From JAZOTM01 sp045657625 (GTDB lineage: Bacteria; Bacillota; Clostridia; Lachnospirales; Lachnospiraceae), in the NCBI GenBank assembly GCA_045657625.1, contig JAZOTM010000030.1:1-64000 (forward strand): a stretch of 64,000 nucleotides of DNA, written 5' to 3'. Each line of letters begins with the position of its first letter. Position 1 is the first letter of the stretch. Of the stretch, positions 44,068 through 52,413 are shown one piece after another. Below the pieces are notes generated by a model. That model did no database searches, was not told the DNA's origin, and saw only the letters and a program-made list of their open reading frames with translations. Made by a program: the position numbers and the translations under genes.

Positions 44068-45957
44068 ATGCAGGTATCAGATTTACTGGGTAAATACAAT
44101 ACCATACAAAACGGAGGCGTTTCCTCCGTAAATCAGAATTCAGGAATTATGCAGGGGAAGACTGGGCTTTCTGCCTTGTCTTCCGGTAGTATCTTTGAAG
44201 GCACAATTGGGCAGATTCAGAATGGCCAAGCGGAACTGCATTTAAGTAATGGTTCCGTGATTTCTGCTCGTATTTCCGGTCAAGTGTCCTTACAACAAGG
44301 GCAGTCTATTTTTTTTCAAGTAAAATCCAACGATGGACAAACCATAGAAATTAAACCCTATGAAAGCGGTACTTTGAGTAACAATCCTACGGTACTTACC
44401 GCTCTTTCTGCGGCAAGTCTTGCTACCACAGAGCAAAATGTGGAAATGGTGAATCAATTGATGCAGGAGGGCATGTCCATAGACAAACAGTCTTTAAATG
44501 ACATGGCTCGATTGATTGGTGGAAATCAAGGGGTGGATATGACTACCTTGATTCAAATGACAAAATTGGGATTGCCAATCACGGATGAGATGATGGCGCA
44601 ATTTCAAAACTATAAAACAGATAGTTATCAAATCTTAGGGAAAATGACGGAAGTACTGGATGAGATTTCTAACACCTTGGGAAAGGGAGAATTATCTGTA
44701 GATGAGACTTTGAAATTAAATGACAAATTGGTAGATATTTTGGCAAATCAGGAAGAGGGCGGAAGGATTGAAGCCAATCAGCAGGAGGATGCAGCAACGA
44801 AGCAGGCGGTCTTGCCGGAAAACCTAGAAGCTGCCAAGAACCCAGAGGGAAAAGGAGCACAGCCATTGTCGGAGAATTCCGGAGCTACTGCACAAACCCA
44901 GGTGGAAAATCAGAGAACGACACCTCAACTTCAAGGAACAGAAAATGCCGGAGAGCAGATGCAAACGGTGGCTTCCAATGGGGAACAAGTGGCGTTTGCG
45001 GAAACGGAAAAGCAGAGTGAGAACCGGCAGGTTTCCATGGCGGCGAATACCGGTGAACAGGTGTCCTCAAGCGTAGATGGAAACGTCGGAGAACAACAAG
45101 GCGAAGCGGTGAAACAGGCGGCAGTGCAGGAAGGAAATCTCTTGCAAATTTCTCCGGAGGAAAAAGAAGCCAGAAGTCAGGTGCTTCAGCAATTGCAAAG
45201 TTTGACGAAAGAGGGGATAGAAATACCGGCCTCCCTACGGGAGAATACGTCCACAGCTACGTTTTTACAGGATGTGAAAACGTTACTGGAAAACCAAAGT
45301 GGTTTGGAAAAAGAGTCATTAAAGGAATTGCTGTCCGGAAAAGCTTACCGTAGTATTTTGCAAAAATTGACAGAAGACAATTGGCTTGTAAAACCGGAGG
45401 AATTGACAAAGGATAAGGTAAAAGATCTTTACCATAAATTAGATAGTCAAATGCGGCAAACAGAAACTTTACTGCGGGAAATGGGACTTAAAGATACGGA
45501 TTTAGGGAAAAGCGTAACGGATTTAAAAGGAAATTTGCAGTTCATGAATGAAATCAATCAAGCATACACCTATGTGCAAATTCCGTTACAATTTCAAAAT
45601 CAAAATGCTCACAGCGATTTGTATGTATATACCAACAAGAAGAATTTGGCAGATCCGGACGGAGAATTGACAGCTTTTTTGCATTTGGATATGAAACATT
45701 TAGGCTCCACCGATGTATCGGTTCGTATGAAAGGAAAAGTAGTAAATACGAAGTTTTATATGGAAGATGATTTGTCCTATGAGTTGATTTTAAAGAATGC
45801 GGAAATCTTGGCGGAACGTTTGGAAGAAAAAGGATTTTCTTGCAGCATTGATGCGGTGCAGGAAAAGAAGGAAGTGGACTTTGTAGAGGATTTCTTAAAA
45901 CAGGGACAAAGTGCAGGAAAAATGGTGCATCGGTATTCCTTTGATATGAGGGCGTAA
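44068..45957 (+). CDS. FliK-like hook-length control domain protein (YlqG-type)
   Basis: The 629-residue protein starts with a structured region of about 100 residues, has a long Gln/Asn/Glu-rich low-complexity middle (about 230-370), and ends with a domain of about 120 residues like the FliK C-terminal fold (LYVYTNKKNLADPDGELTAF, LHLDMKHLGSTDVSVRMKG). B. subtilis has ylqG/ylqH at the same place after rnhB. FliK C-domains bind FlhB, and an FlhB-C-like gene is next. Whether this organism has flagella cannot be seen here. Confidence 0.7.
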   Translation: MQVSDLLGKYNTIQNGGVSSVNQNSGIMQGKTGLSALSSGSIFEGTIGQIQNGQAELHLSNGSVISARISGQVSLQQGQSIFFQVKSNDGQTIEIKPYESGTLSNNPTVLTALSAASLATTEQNVEMVNQLMQEGMSIDKQSLNDMARLIGGNQGVDMTTLIQMTKLGLPITDEMMAQFQNYKTDSYQILGKMTEVLDEISNTLGKGELSVDETLKLNDKLVDILANQEEGGRIEANQQEDAATKQAVLPENLEAAKNPEGKGAQPLSENSGATAQTQVENQRTTPQLQGTENAGEQMQTVASNGEQVAFAETEKQSENRQVSMAANTGEQVSSSVDGNVGEQQGEAVKQAAVQEGNLLQISPEEKEARSQVLQQLQSLTKEGIEIPASLRENTSTATFLQDVKTLLENQSGLEKESLKELLSGKAYRSILQKLTEDNWLVKPEELTKDKVKDLYHKLDSQMRQTETLLREMGLKDTDLGKSVTDLKGNLQFMNEINQAYTYVQIPLQFQNQNAHSDLYVYTNKKNLADPDGELTAFLHLDMKHLGSTDVSVRMKGKVVNTKFYMEDDLSYELILKNAEILAERLEEKGFSCSIDAVQEKKEVDFVEDFLKQGQSAGKMVHRYSFDMRA

Positions 45958-45959
45958 CT

Positions 45960-46250
45960 ATGGTAGAAGAAAAGAAAAAAGAGAAAACTGCAGTGGCCCT
46001 GGCCTATACGCCGGGGGAACGAGCACCGAAAATTTTAGCCACAGGAAAAGGTTTGGTGGCGGAAAAAATCATTGAGGTGGCGGAAGAAAATGATGTACCT
46101 CAATATGAGGACAGTGAATTGGCGGAGACCTTATCGAAACTGGAAATCGGAGATATGATTCCGCCGGAGCTGTATGAAGTGGTGGCAGAGATTCTGGTCT
46201 TTGTCAATGATATGGACAAGATTCGAAGCAAATTAAATATGACGAGTTGA
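45960..46250 (+). CDS. FlhB C-terminal-domain homologue (YlqH/FlhX-type)
   Basis: The 96-residue protein corresponds only to the cytoplasmic C-terminal fragment of FlhB (AVALAYTPGERAPKILATGK, LVAEKIIEVAEENDVPQYED, IPPELYEVVAEILVFV). The NPTH autocleavage site and the membrane part are absent; the homology begins right after where the site would be. Such FlhX proteins can replace the cleaved FlhB fragment in some bacteria. It follows the FliK-like gene by 2 bases, and these two families are known interaction partners. Confidence 0.85.
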   Translation: MVEEKKKEKTAVALAYTPGERAPKILATGKGLVAEKIIEVAEENDVPQYEDSELAETLSKLEIGDMIPPELYEVVAEILVFVNDMDKIRSKLNMTS

Positions 46251-46278
46251 TTTTGGAGAGAGAGTCTTAGGAGTATAC

Positions 46279-46620
46279 TTGAATAAAAGAAAATTGGGGG
46301 AAGAAAAGGAAGCCTTAGCTTTGTCTTACCTGCAAACACAAGGCTTTTTTCTTTTGGAAAAAAATTTCAGATGCAAGGTAGGAGAAATTGATTTAATCGG
46401 AAAAGACAAGGATACCTTGGTGTTTGTAGAGGTGAAATACCGGAGAAATGCCAAGGTGGGAACACCGGAGGAGGCTGTGGGTTTTCGTAAACAAAGAACC
46501 ATTCGTAAGGTGGCGGAATATTATTTGCTTACTCATTTTGGCGGATATAGTACGCCTTGCCGCTTTGATGTGGTGGCCATAGAAGGACAGGAAATCCGTT
46601 ATTATCCCGGAGCGTTTTGA
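46279..46620 (+). CDS. yraN: YraN-family (UPF0102) endonuclease-like protein
   Basis: The 113-residue protein starts at TTG 46279 behind AGGAG. The motifs GEIDLIGKDKDTLVFVEVKYR match the restriction-endonuclease-like fold of YraN, with the Asp and Glu-x-Lys metal site. Its exact role is not established. Bases 46621-46762 after it hold no gene I can support. Confidence 0.88.
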   Translation: MNKRKLGEEKEALALSYLQTQGFFLLEKNFRCKVGEIDLIGKDKDTLVFVEVKYRRNAKVGTPEEAVGFRKQRTIRKVAEYYLLTHFGGYSTPCRFDVVAIEGQEIRYYPGAF

Positions 46621-46762
46621 CTTTGTCGGAGTTCAAATTACGGCTTGTTTAAACACACTACGAGGATGCACAAGTGAATCTTGAAAAATTTGCGATTTTC
46701 CCGGAAGTATTGTAAACTTGTAGAACGATGCAATTCATCTATAGCAATAAGAAAGTATAAGT

Positions 46763-48082
46763 ATGGAAAAATTACATGTGATTAAAACTGTTATGCCGGG
46801 AAGCATAGCAGAGGAAATGGAACTGTGTCCGGGAGACTGCTTGGTCGCCATTAACGGACAGGAGATTGAAGATATTTTTGATTACCATTACCTGGTGGAA
46901 GATGACTTTATCACCGTCTTGGTGCGTAAAGTAAATGGGGAAGAATGGGAATTGGAAATTGAAAAAGAATATGATGAAGATTTGGGGATTACATTTGAAA
47001 ATGGATTGATGGATGATTACAAGTCCTGTTCCAACAAATGTATTTTCTGCTTTATAGACCAAATGCCGCCGGGAATGCGTGACACCTTGTATTTTAAAGA
47101 TGATGATTCCCGTCTTTCTTTTTTACAGGGAAATTATATTACCCTTACTAATATGAAAGAACACGATTTGGAGCGTATCATTACCTATAAATTGGCACCA
47201 ATCAATATTTCGGTACATACCACAAATCCGGAACTTCGTTGTGAAATGCTTCATAATCGTTTTGCCGGAGAAGCCTTAAAAAAATTGGATCGTCTGTATG
47301 AAGCCGGCATTGAGATGAATGGTCAAATTGTGCTTTGCAAAGGGGTCAATGATGGAAAGGAACTGGAACGGACAATTTCTGATTTGGCTGCGAAAATGCC
47401 CTATATGCAGAGTTTGTCTGTGGTACCGGTAGGACTTTCGAAGTTTCGCGAAGGGCTGTACCCGCTGGAACCTTTTACCAAAGAGGACGCCAGAGAAGTG
47501 TTAGCAATCATTCATAAGTGGCAGGATATTTGCTTTGAAAAATGGGGCAGACACTTTGTACAGGCCGGAGATGAATGGTATTTATTGGCAGAAATGGATT
47601 TGCCTGTAGAAGAACGTTACGACGGATTCATCCAGTTGGAAAACGGCGTGGGTATGATTCGTCTGTTGCTCAATGAATTTCGTGAGGCTTTGGCAGAAGA
47701 GCAGGGAGATGATAAAAAACGGTCCATGACCATTGCTACAGGAAAGTTAGCAGGTCCGTTTTTGCAAGAACTATCTCAAGAATTTATGGAAAAATTTACC
47801 AATACAGAGATTCAAGTGGTACCGATTCGCAACGACTTTTTTGGAGAGCGCATTACGGTATCCGGCCTTTTGACAGGGCAGGATTTGGAAAAGCAGTTAA
47901 AGGAAATAGACTTAAAAGGAAGACTCTTGCTTCCTTCCAACGTGCTTCGTATGGGAGAGCAGGTGTTCTTGGATGATATGACGCTTGAGGAATTGGCTGC
48001 TTCTTTACAAGTAAAAATTGATATTGTAAAATCAAGCGGTCAAGATTTAGTGGACAGTATGAAAGGAGAAATGGATGAGTAA
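46763..48082 (+). CDS. DUF512 PDZ/radical-SAM-like iron-sulphur protein
   Basis: The 439-residue protein begins with a PDZ-like domain (IKTVMPGSIAEEMELCPGDC) and then shows a cysteine motif (CSNKCIFCFIDQMP) like the radical SAM CxxxCxxC cluster site, followed by DDSRLSFLQGNYITLTN. This is the DUF512/NifB-related family common in Clostridia and Cyanobacteria. Its substrate is unknown. The ribosome site before ATG 46763 is weak. It overlaps der by 8 bases. Confidence 0.85.
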   Translation: MEKLHVIKTVMPGSIAEEMELCPGDCLVAINGQEIEDIFDYHYLVEDDFITVLVRKVNGEEWELEIEKEYDEDLGITFENGLMDDYKSCSNKCIFCFIDQMPPGMRDTLYFKDDDSRLSFLQGNYITLTNMKEHDLERIITYKLAPINISVHTTNPELRCEMLHNRFAGEALKKLDRLYEAGIEMNGQIVLCKGVNDGKELERTISDLAAKMPYMQSLSVVPVGLSKFREGLYPLEPFTKEDAREVLAIIHKWQDICFEKWGRHFVQAGDEWYLLAEMDLPVEERYDGFIQLENGVGMIRLLLNEFREALAEEQGDDKKRSMTIATGKLAGPFLQELSQEFMEKFTNTEIQVVPIRNDFFGERITVSGLLTGQDLEKQLKEIDLKGRLLLPSNVLRMGEQVFLDDMTLEELAASLQVKIDIVKSSGQDLVDSMKGEMDE

Positions 48083-49397
48083 GCCAGTAGTTGCTATTGT
48101 AGGGCGACCAAACGTAGGAAAATCAACATTGTTTAATGCCCTTGCAGGGGAAAGAATATCCATTGTAAAGGATACCCCGGGTGTTACCAGAGATCGTATA
48201 TATGCAGATGTTTCTTGGCTCGACAAGAACTTCACATTAATAGATACCGGTGGAATTGAGCCGGAAAGCAAAGATATTATTTTGTCTCAGATGAGAGAAC
48301 AGGCACAGATTGCCATTGATACCGCAGATGTCATTGTGTTTATTACAGATGTACGTCAGGGCCTTGTGGATGCAGACGAAAAGGTGGCAAATATGTTGCG
48401 CCGTTCCAAGAAGCCAATTGTTTTGGTGGTAAATAAGGTAGATAGTTTTGAAAAATTGATGCCGGATGTATATGAGTTTTACAATTTGGGAATTGGAGAT
48501 CCACATCCGATTTCCGCATCTTCTATGTTAGGCTTAGGAGATATGTTGGATGAAGTGGTTGCTCATTTTCCGGAAAACAGTGGTGCAGAGGAAGAGGACG
48601 ATCGTCCGAAGATTGCCATTATTGGAAAACCGAATGTTGGAAAATCTTCTTTAGTCAATCGTTTGACCGGAAAGAATCGTGTGATTGTTTCTGATATTGC
48701 CGGTACCACTAGAGACGCTATTGATACGCCGGTGCGATATAATGGAAAAGAGTATGTTTTCATTGATACTGCTGGAATTCGAAGAAAAAGCAAAATCAAA
48801 GAAGATTTGGAACGTTATAGTATCATTCGTGCTGTAGCTGCGGTAGAACGTGCAGATGTGGTTATGATTATGATTGATGCAACGGAAGGCGTGACAGAAC
48901 AGGATGCGAAGATTGCAGGTGTTGCTCATGACCGTGGAAAAGGTATTATTATTGCCGTAAATAAATGGGATGCGATCGAGAAAACAGATAAATCCACCAA
49001 GGAATACTCGGACAAAATTCGTCAGATTTTAAGTTTCCTTTCTTATGCGGAAATCATGTTTATTTCGGTAAAGAGTGGTCAGCGTGTAAATAAGATATTT
49101 GAAATGATTGATATGGTCATTGAAAATAACACCATGCGCGTGGCTACCGGTGTATTAAATGAAATCGTAGCAGAGGCAGTGGCAATGCAACAGCCTCCGA
49201 CGGATAAGGGAAAACGATTGAAGATTTTCTATATTACACAGGCAGCAGTAAAACCACCGACCTTTGTAGTATTTGTAAACGATAAGAATTTGATGCACTT
49301 CTCTTATGTGCGTTATTTGGAAAATCGTATTCGAGATACCTTCGGATTCCGCGGTACCTCTTTGAAGTTTATTATTCGGGAGAGAAAGGACGACTAA
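48075..49397 (+). CDS. der: Ribosome-associated GTPase Der (EngA)
   Basis: The 440-residue protein has two GTPase domains in tandem (GRPNVGKSTLFNAL and GKPNVGKSSLVNRL), each with DTGGI/DTAGI and NKVD/NKWD motifs, and a C-terminal KH-like domain. It assists 50S assembly. Its start lies inside the end of the DUF512 gene. Confidence 0.97.
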   Translation: MSKPVVAIVGRPNVGKSTLFNALAGERISIVKDTPGVTRDRIYADVSWLDKNFTLIDTGGIEPESKDIILSQMREQAQIAIDTADVIVFITDVRQGLVDADEKVANMLRRSKKPIVLVVNKVDSFEKLMPDVYEFYNLGIGDPHPISASSMLGLGDMLDEVVAHFPENSGAEEEDDRPKIAIIGKPNVGKSSLVNRLTGKNRVIVSDIAGTTRDAIDTPVRYNGKEYVFIDTAGIRRKSKIKEDLERYSIIRAVAAVERADVVMIMIDATEGVTEQDAKIAGVAHDRGKGIIIAVNKWDAIEKTDKSTKEYSDKIRQILSFLSYAEIMFISVKSGQRVNKIFEMIDMVIENNTMRVATGVLNEIVAEAVAMQQPPTDKGKRLKIFYITQAAVKPPTFVVFVNDKNLMHFSYVRYLENRIRDTFGFRGTSLKFIIRERKDD

Positions 49398-49400
49398 AAC

Positions 49401-50054
49401 ATGTTGGCAAGAGTAGTATCAGTTTGCATTGGTTACGTGTTCGGATGGTTTTGTACCGGTTATTTGGTAGGAAAGAAGAACCATGTGGATTTGCGGACCG
49501 TGGGTTCCGGAAATACCGGATCCACCAATACACTTCGTAATCTTGGGGTAAAAGCAGGCCTTATCACGTTGTTGGGAGATGTGTTAAAAACCATCCTTCC
49601 GATGCTGTTGGTTTATTGGTTTGCAACATCACACAATATGGAAAACGCAAAACTTTTGGAATTATATGCAGGAGTAGGAGCGGTTCTTGGGCATGATTTT
49701 CCTTTGCCGATGAAGTTCAAAGGTGGAAAGGGAATAGCCAGTACCGCAGCCATCATATTGATTTATACCACAATCGAAGTACCGGTTTGCCTTTTGGTAT
49801 TTGTGGGAATCGTGGCAATTACCCGTTATGTTTCTTTGGGTTCTATCCTGGTTATGATTTGCTTCTTTTTACAGACGCTTCTTTTTGGACAACTTGGATT
49901 TTTCCCATTAGAAGGAGCAGCATTATTGGAAATGTATGTGGTAGTGGCAGGATTAAGTATTCTTGGCATTTGGAAGCATAGAAGTAATATTTCCCGTCTC
50001 TTAAGGGGAACAGAAAATAAAATTTCTTTTACAAAAAACGGAAATAAGGAGTAG
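49401..50054 (+). CDS. plsY: Glycerol-3-phosphate acyltransferase PlsY
   Basis: The 217-residue membrane enzyme has the motifs GSGNTGSTNTLRNLG, GHDFPLPMKFKGGKGIAST and several helices. It acylates glycerol 3-phosphate using acyl-phosphate made by PlsX (28743). It is followed by gpsA, which makes the glycerol 3-phosphate substrate, so the two genes form a lipid unit. Confidence 0.95.
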   Translation: MLARVVSVCIGYVFGWFCTGYLVGKKNHVDLRTVGSGNTGSTNTLRNLGVKAGLITLLGDVLKTILPMLLVYWFATSHNMENAKLLELYAGVGAVLGHDFPLPMKFKGGKGIASTAAIILIYTTIEVPVCLLVFVGIVAITRYVSLGSILVMICFFLQTLLFGQLGFFPLEGAALLEMYVVVAGLSILGIWKHRSNISRLLRGTENKISFTKNGNKE

Positions 50055-50056
50055 TT

Positions 50057-51070
50057 ATGGCAAATGTTGGTGTAATTGGTGCAGGAAGTTGGGGCATGGC
50101 TCTTGCTCTTACGTTGCACGGAAACGGACATGCAGTATCTGTATGGACTTTTTTGGAAGAAGAAAAAGAACAGATTTTACGAGACAAAGAGTTAAAGGAT
50201 AAATTGCCGGGTGTGAAGATTCCGGAAGAAATCAAAATCACAACGGATATGGGCGAGGCCATTCAAGGCATGGATTTGTTGGTTCTTGCAGTTCCGTCTC
50301 CATTTATCCGTAGCACAGCAAAGAATATGAGCGCTTTTGTGGAAGAAGGCCAGATTGTTGTGAGTGTCGCGAAAGGATTGGAAGACAATACCTTACTTCG
50401 CTTATCAGAAATTGTGGAGCAGGAAATTCCACAGTGTTGTCCTGCAGTTCTTTGCGGACCAAGCCATGCAGAGGAAGTGGCAATAGGACTTCCTACGGTT
50501 TTGGTAGCAGGATGTAAAAAGAAAGCAGCAGCAGAATTGATTCAGGAAATCTTTATGAATGATTTCCTGCGTGTATATACCAGCCCGGACATGGTGGGCA
50601 TGGAGCTTGGCGGTGCCTTGAAAAATGTCATTGCTTTAGCAGCAGGTATGACAGATGGACTTGGCTATGGAGACAATACCAAGGCTGCATTGATTACCAG
50701 AGGAATTGCGGAAATTTCTCGTTTGGCAGTGCGTATGGGTGGATGCCCGGAGACCTTGAGCGGATTAACCGGTATCGGGGACTTGATTGTTACCTGCGAG
50801 AGCAAACATTCCAGAAACCGTATGGCAGGAATGCTGATTGGACAGGGAAAAACCAGAGAAGAAGCAGTGGCAGAAGTAAAAATGGTAGTAGAAGGCATCA
50901 ACTGTGCAACCGCAGCCCTTCATATGGCTCAGAAGTTTGAAGTGGAAATGCCGATTACAGAAATGGTAAATCGTGTGTTGTTTGAGAATAAGCCTGCCCA
51001 GGAGGCAGTAAATGAATTGATGCTTCGCGACCGCAGAGTAGAAAACAGTAACCTGACATGGGAGGCATAA
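50057..51070 (+). CDS. gpsA: Glycerol-3-phosphate dehydrogenase [NAD(P)+]
   Basis: The 337-residue protein begins VGVIGAGSWGMALALTL (NAD(P)-binding) and has KGLEDNTLLRLSEI, CGPSHAEEVAIGLPT and GGALKNVIALAAGM containing the catalytic Lys. It reduces dihydroxyacetone phosphate to glycerol 3-phosphate for phospholipids and serves PlsY upstream. AAGGAGTAGTT precedes the ATG. Confidence 0.96.
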   Translation: MANVGVIGAGSWGMALALTLHGNGHAVSVWTFLEEEKEQILRDKELKDKLPGVKIPEEIKITTDMGEAIQGMDLLVLAVPSPFIRSTAKNMSAFVEEGQIVVSVAKGLEDNTLLRLSEIVEQEIPQCCPAVLCGPSHAEEVAIGLPTVLVAGCKKKAAAELIQEIFMNDFLRVYTSPDMVGMELGGALKNVIALAAGMTDGLGYGDNTKAALITRGIAEISRLAVRMGGCPETLSGLTGIGDLIVTCESKHSRNRMAGMLIGQGKTREEAVAEVKMVVEGINCATAALHMAQKFEVEMPITEMVNRVLFENKPAQEAVNELMLRDRRVENSNLTWEA

Positions 51071-51071
51071 A

Positions 51072-51509
51072 ATGAGCGAAACAATTCGTATTAAATATAT
51101 TTCAGAAGAAATTGAAAAATTGTGTTATATCGACGGAAAGAGCGATTGGATTGATTTAAGAGCTGCGGAAAATGTGGTTTTGAAAAAAGGCGATTTCCGT
51201 TTGATTAATTTAGGTGTAGCGATGATGATTCCGGAGGGATACGAAGCGCATTTGGTACCAAGAAGTTCGACCTTTAAGAATTGGGGCATTTTACAAACCA
51301 ATTCCATGGGCGTTATTGATCAAAGTTATTCCGGAGATAATGATATTTGGAGAATGCCGGTATACGCCACCAGAGATACTGAAATTCATGTCAATGATCG
51401 TATTTGCCAATTCCGTATTGTGAAGAATCAACCGCAGATTGTGTTTGAAGAAACCGATCATTTGAGTGATATCGACCGCGGTGGATTTGGTTCAACCGGG
51501 AAAAATTAG
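51072..51509 (+). CDS. dut: dUTPase-like protein
   Basis: The 145-residue protein has the dUTPase motifs in order: LINLGVAMMIPEGYEAHLVP, RSSTFKNWGILQTNSMGVID, WRMPVYATRDTEI and the C-terminal GGFGSTG arm. It should hydrolyse dUTP to dUMP, keeping uracil out of DNA, or deaminate dCTP as related enzymes do. It starts one base after the gpsA stop. Confidence 0.85.
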   Translation: MSETIRIKYISEEIEKLCYIDGKSDWIDLRAAENVVLKKGDFRLINLGVAMMIPEGYEAHLVPRSSTFKNWGILQTNSMGVIDQSYSGDNDIWRMPVYATRDTEIHVNDRICQFRIVKNQPQIVFEETDHLSDIDRGGFGSTGKN

Positions 51510-51544
51510 TTCTCAATAAATTTATATGTTCCATCAGCGATTCG

Positions 51545-51553
51545 TGTTATAAT
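51545..51553 (+). promoter_or_regulatory. Extended -10 promoter before the phosphoribosyltransferase gene
   Basis: TGTTATAAT: TATAAT at 51548-51553 preceded by a TG one base upstream. The -35 region is poor, which is expected for extended -10 promoters. Confidence 0.6.
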
Positions 51554-51588
51554 AGTAACAGAAGGAAGATATGTACAGGAGGGCTGAA

Positions 51589-52230
51589 ATGGAACAAAAG
51601 AAAGTGAAATTTTATTCCCGTGAAAGCAATCTATTAGCATTACATGCAATTCCGGGACACTTTGCAACAAGTCATTCCCACATTAATTATTATGTGGATG
51701 TGACCAGTTTGAAAACCCGTATCAGTGAGGCGCAGGAAGCTGCAAAGGTGTTTTACAGTAAATTGAATTACAGCAGTTACATTGACACCATTGTATGTAT
51801 GGACGGGACGGAAGTGATTGGGGCATTTTTGAGTAAAGAGATTGAAGCACGTAGCTTTTTATCTACGAATATTCATGAAACCCATTATGTGATTACGCCG
51901 GAATTTAATGCCAATAATCAAATGATTTTCCGAGATAACAATAAAGGGGCGATTAACGGAAAGCATGTGGTATTAATGGCAGCGACTGCTACTACCGGTG
52001 GTGCGATTCAACAGGCACTGGAATGTGTGTCCTATTACGGAGGCATCATTGAAGATGTGCTTTGCGTATTCAGTACCATTGATGCAGTAGATGGCATTCG
52101 TGTCAAACATCTGTTTAATCAGGATGATGTGTTAGGCTATGAGAACTACACCATGCATGATTGTCCATTCTGCAAAAAGAATATCAAAATTGATGCCATG
52201 GTAAATGGTTTTGGATATTCCAAATTATAA
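51589..52230 (+). CDS. Phosphoribosyltransferase-like protein, orotate PRTase-related
   Basis: The 213-residue protein from ATG 51589 (MEQKKVKFYS), behind CAGGAGGG, has the phosphoribosyl motif VVLMAATATTGGAIQQALE, which ends like the PRPP loop, and TIVCMDGTEVIGAFL. A zinc-like CPFC segment is near the C-terminus. The usual Asp pair of the PRPP loop is replaced (LMAATATTGG), so the enzymatic activity needs caution. It has its own promoter and a terminator after it. Confidence 0.65.
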   Translation: MEQKKVKFYSRESNLLALHAIPGHFATSHSHINYYVDVTSLKTRISEAQEAAKVFYSKLNYSSYIDTIVCMDGTEVIGAFLSKEIEARSFLSTNIHETHYVITPEFNANNQMIFRDNNKGAINGKHVVLMAATATTGGAIQQALECVSYYGGIIEDVLCVFSTIDAVDGIRVKHLFNQDDVLGYENYTMHDCPFCKKNIKIDAMVNGFGYSKL

Positions 52231-52246
52231 TACTAGTCAAAATGAC

Positions 52247-52304
52247 AAAGAGAAACTTCTTTTTTCGTTGAAGTGACGAAAAAAAGGCTTCTCTTTTTTT
52301 TTCT
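52247..52304 (+). terminator. Intrinsic terminator after the phosphoribosyltransferase gene
   Basis: AAAGAGAA pairs with TTCTCTTT, and inner CTTTTTTTCGT/ACGAAAAAAAG-type arms extend the structure, with a run of T after it. A second small hairpin TTCTTCG-CGAAGAA follows at 52301-52323. Confidence 0.8.
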
Positions 52305-52366
52305 TCGTTAGAAAGCCGAAGAATGAAGATGTATTTTTGGCGTTCTATGAATAGAAAAGGGAGAGG

Positions 52367-52395
52367 AAATGAATTACTATATATGTAGTTCATTT
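52367..52395 (+). promoter_or_regulatory. Inverted repeat directly upstream of the msmX ribosome site
   Basis: AAATGAATTAC and GTAGTTCATTT form an 11-base imperfect inverted repeat (one mismatch) with TATATAT loop, ending just before AGAGGAGG. It could be an operator or an mRNA hairpin affecting initiation. No clear promoter is seen in 52305-52366. Confidence 0.5.
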
Positions 52396-52413
52396 AGAGG
52401 AGGATTTTTATTT

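Noticed and set aside
46621..46762. A small gene or RNA in the spacer between yraN and the DUF512 gene
   Set aside because: No open frame with a ribosome site and no stable hairpin with a T run was seen; the spacer remains unassigned.
51545..51588. A CIRCE or PurR-type regulatory site before the phosphoribosyltransferase gene
   Set aside because: No inverted repeat with the needed spacing is present; only an extended -10 promoter can be supported.
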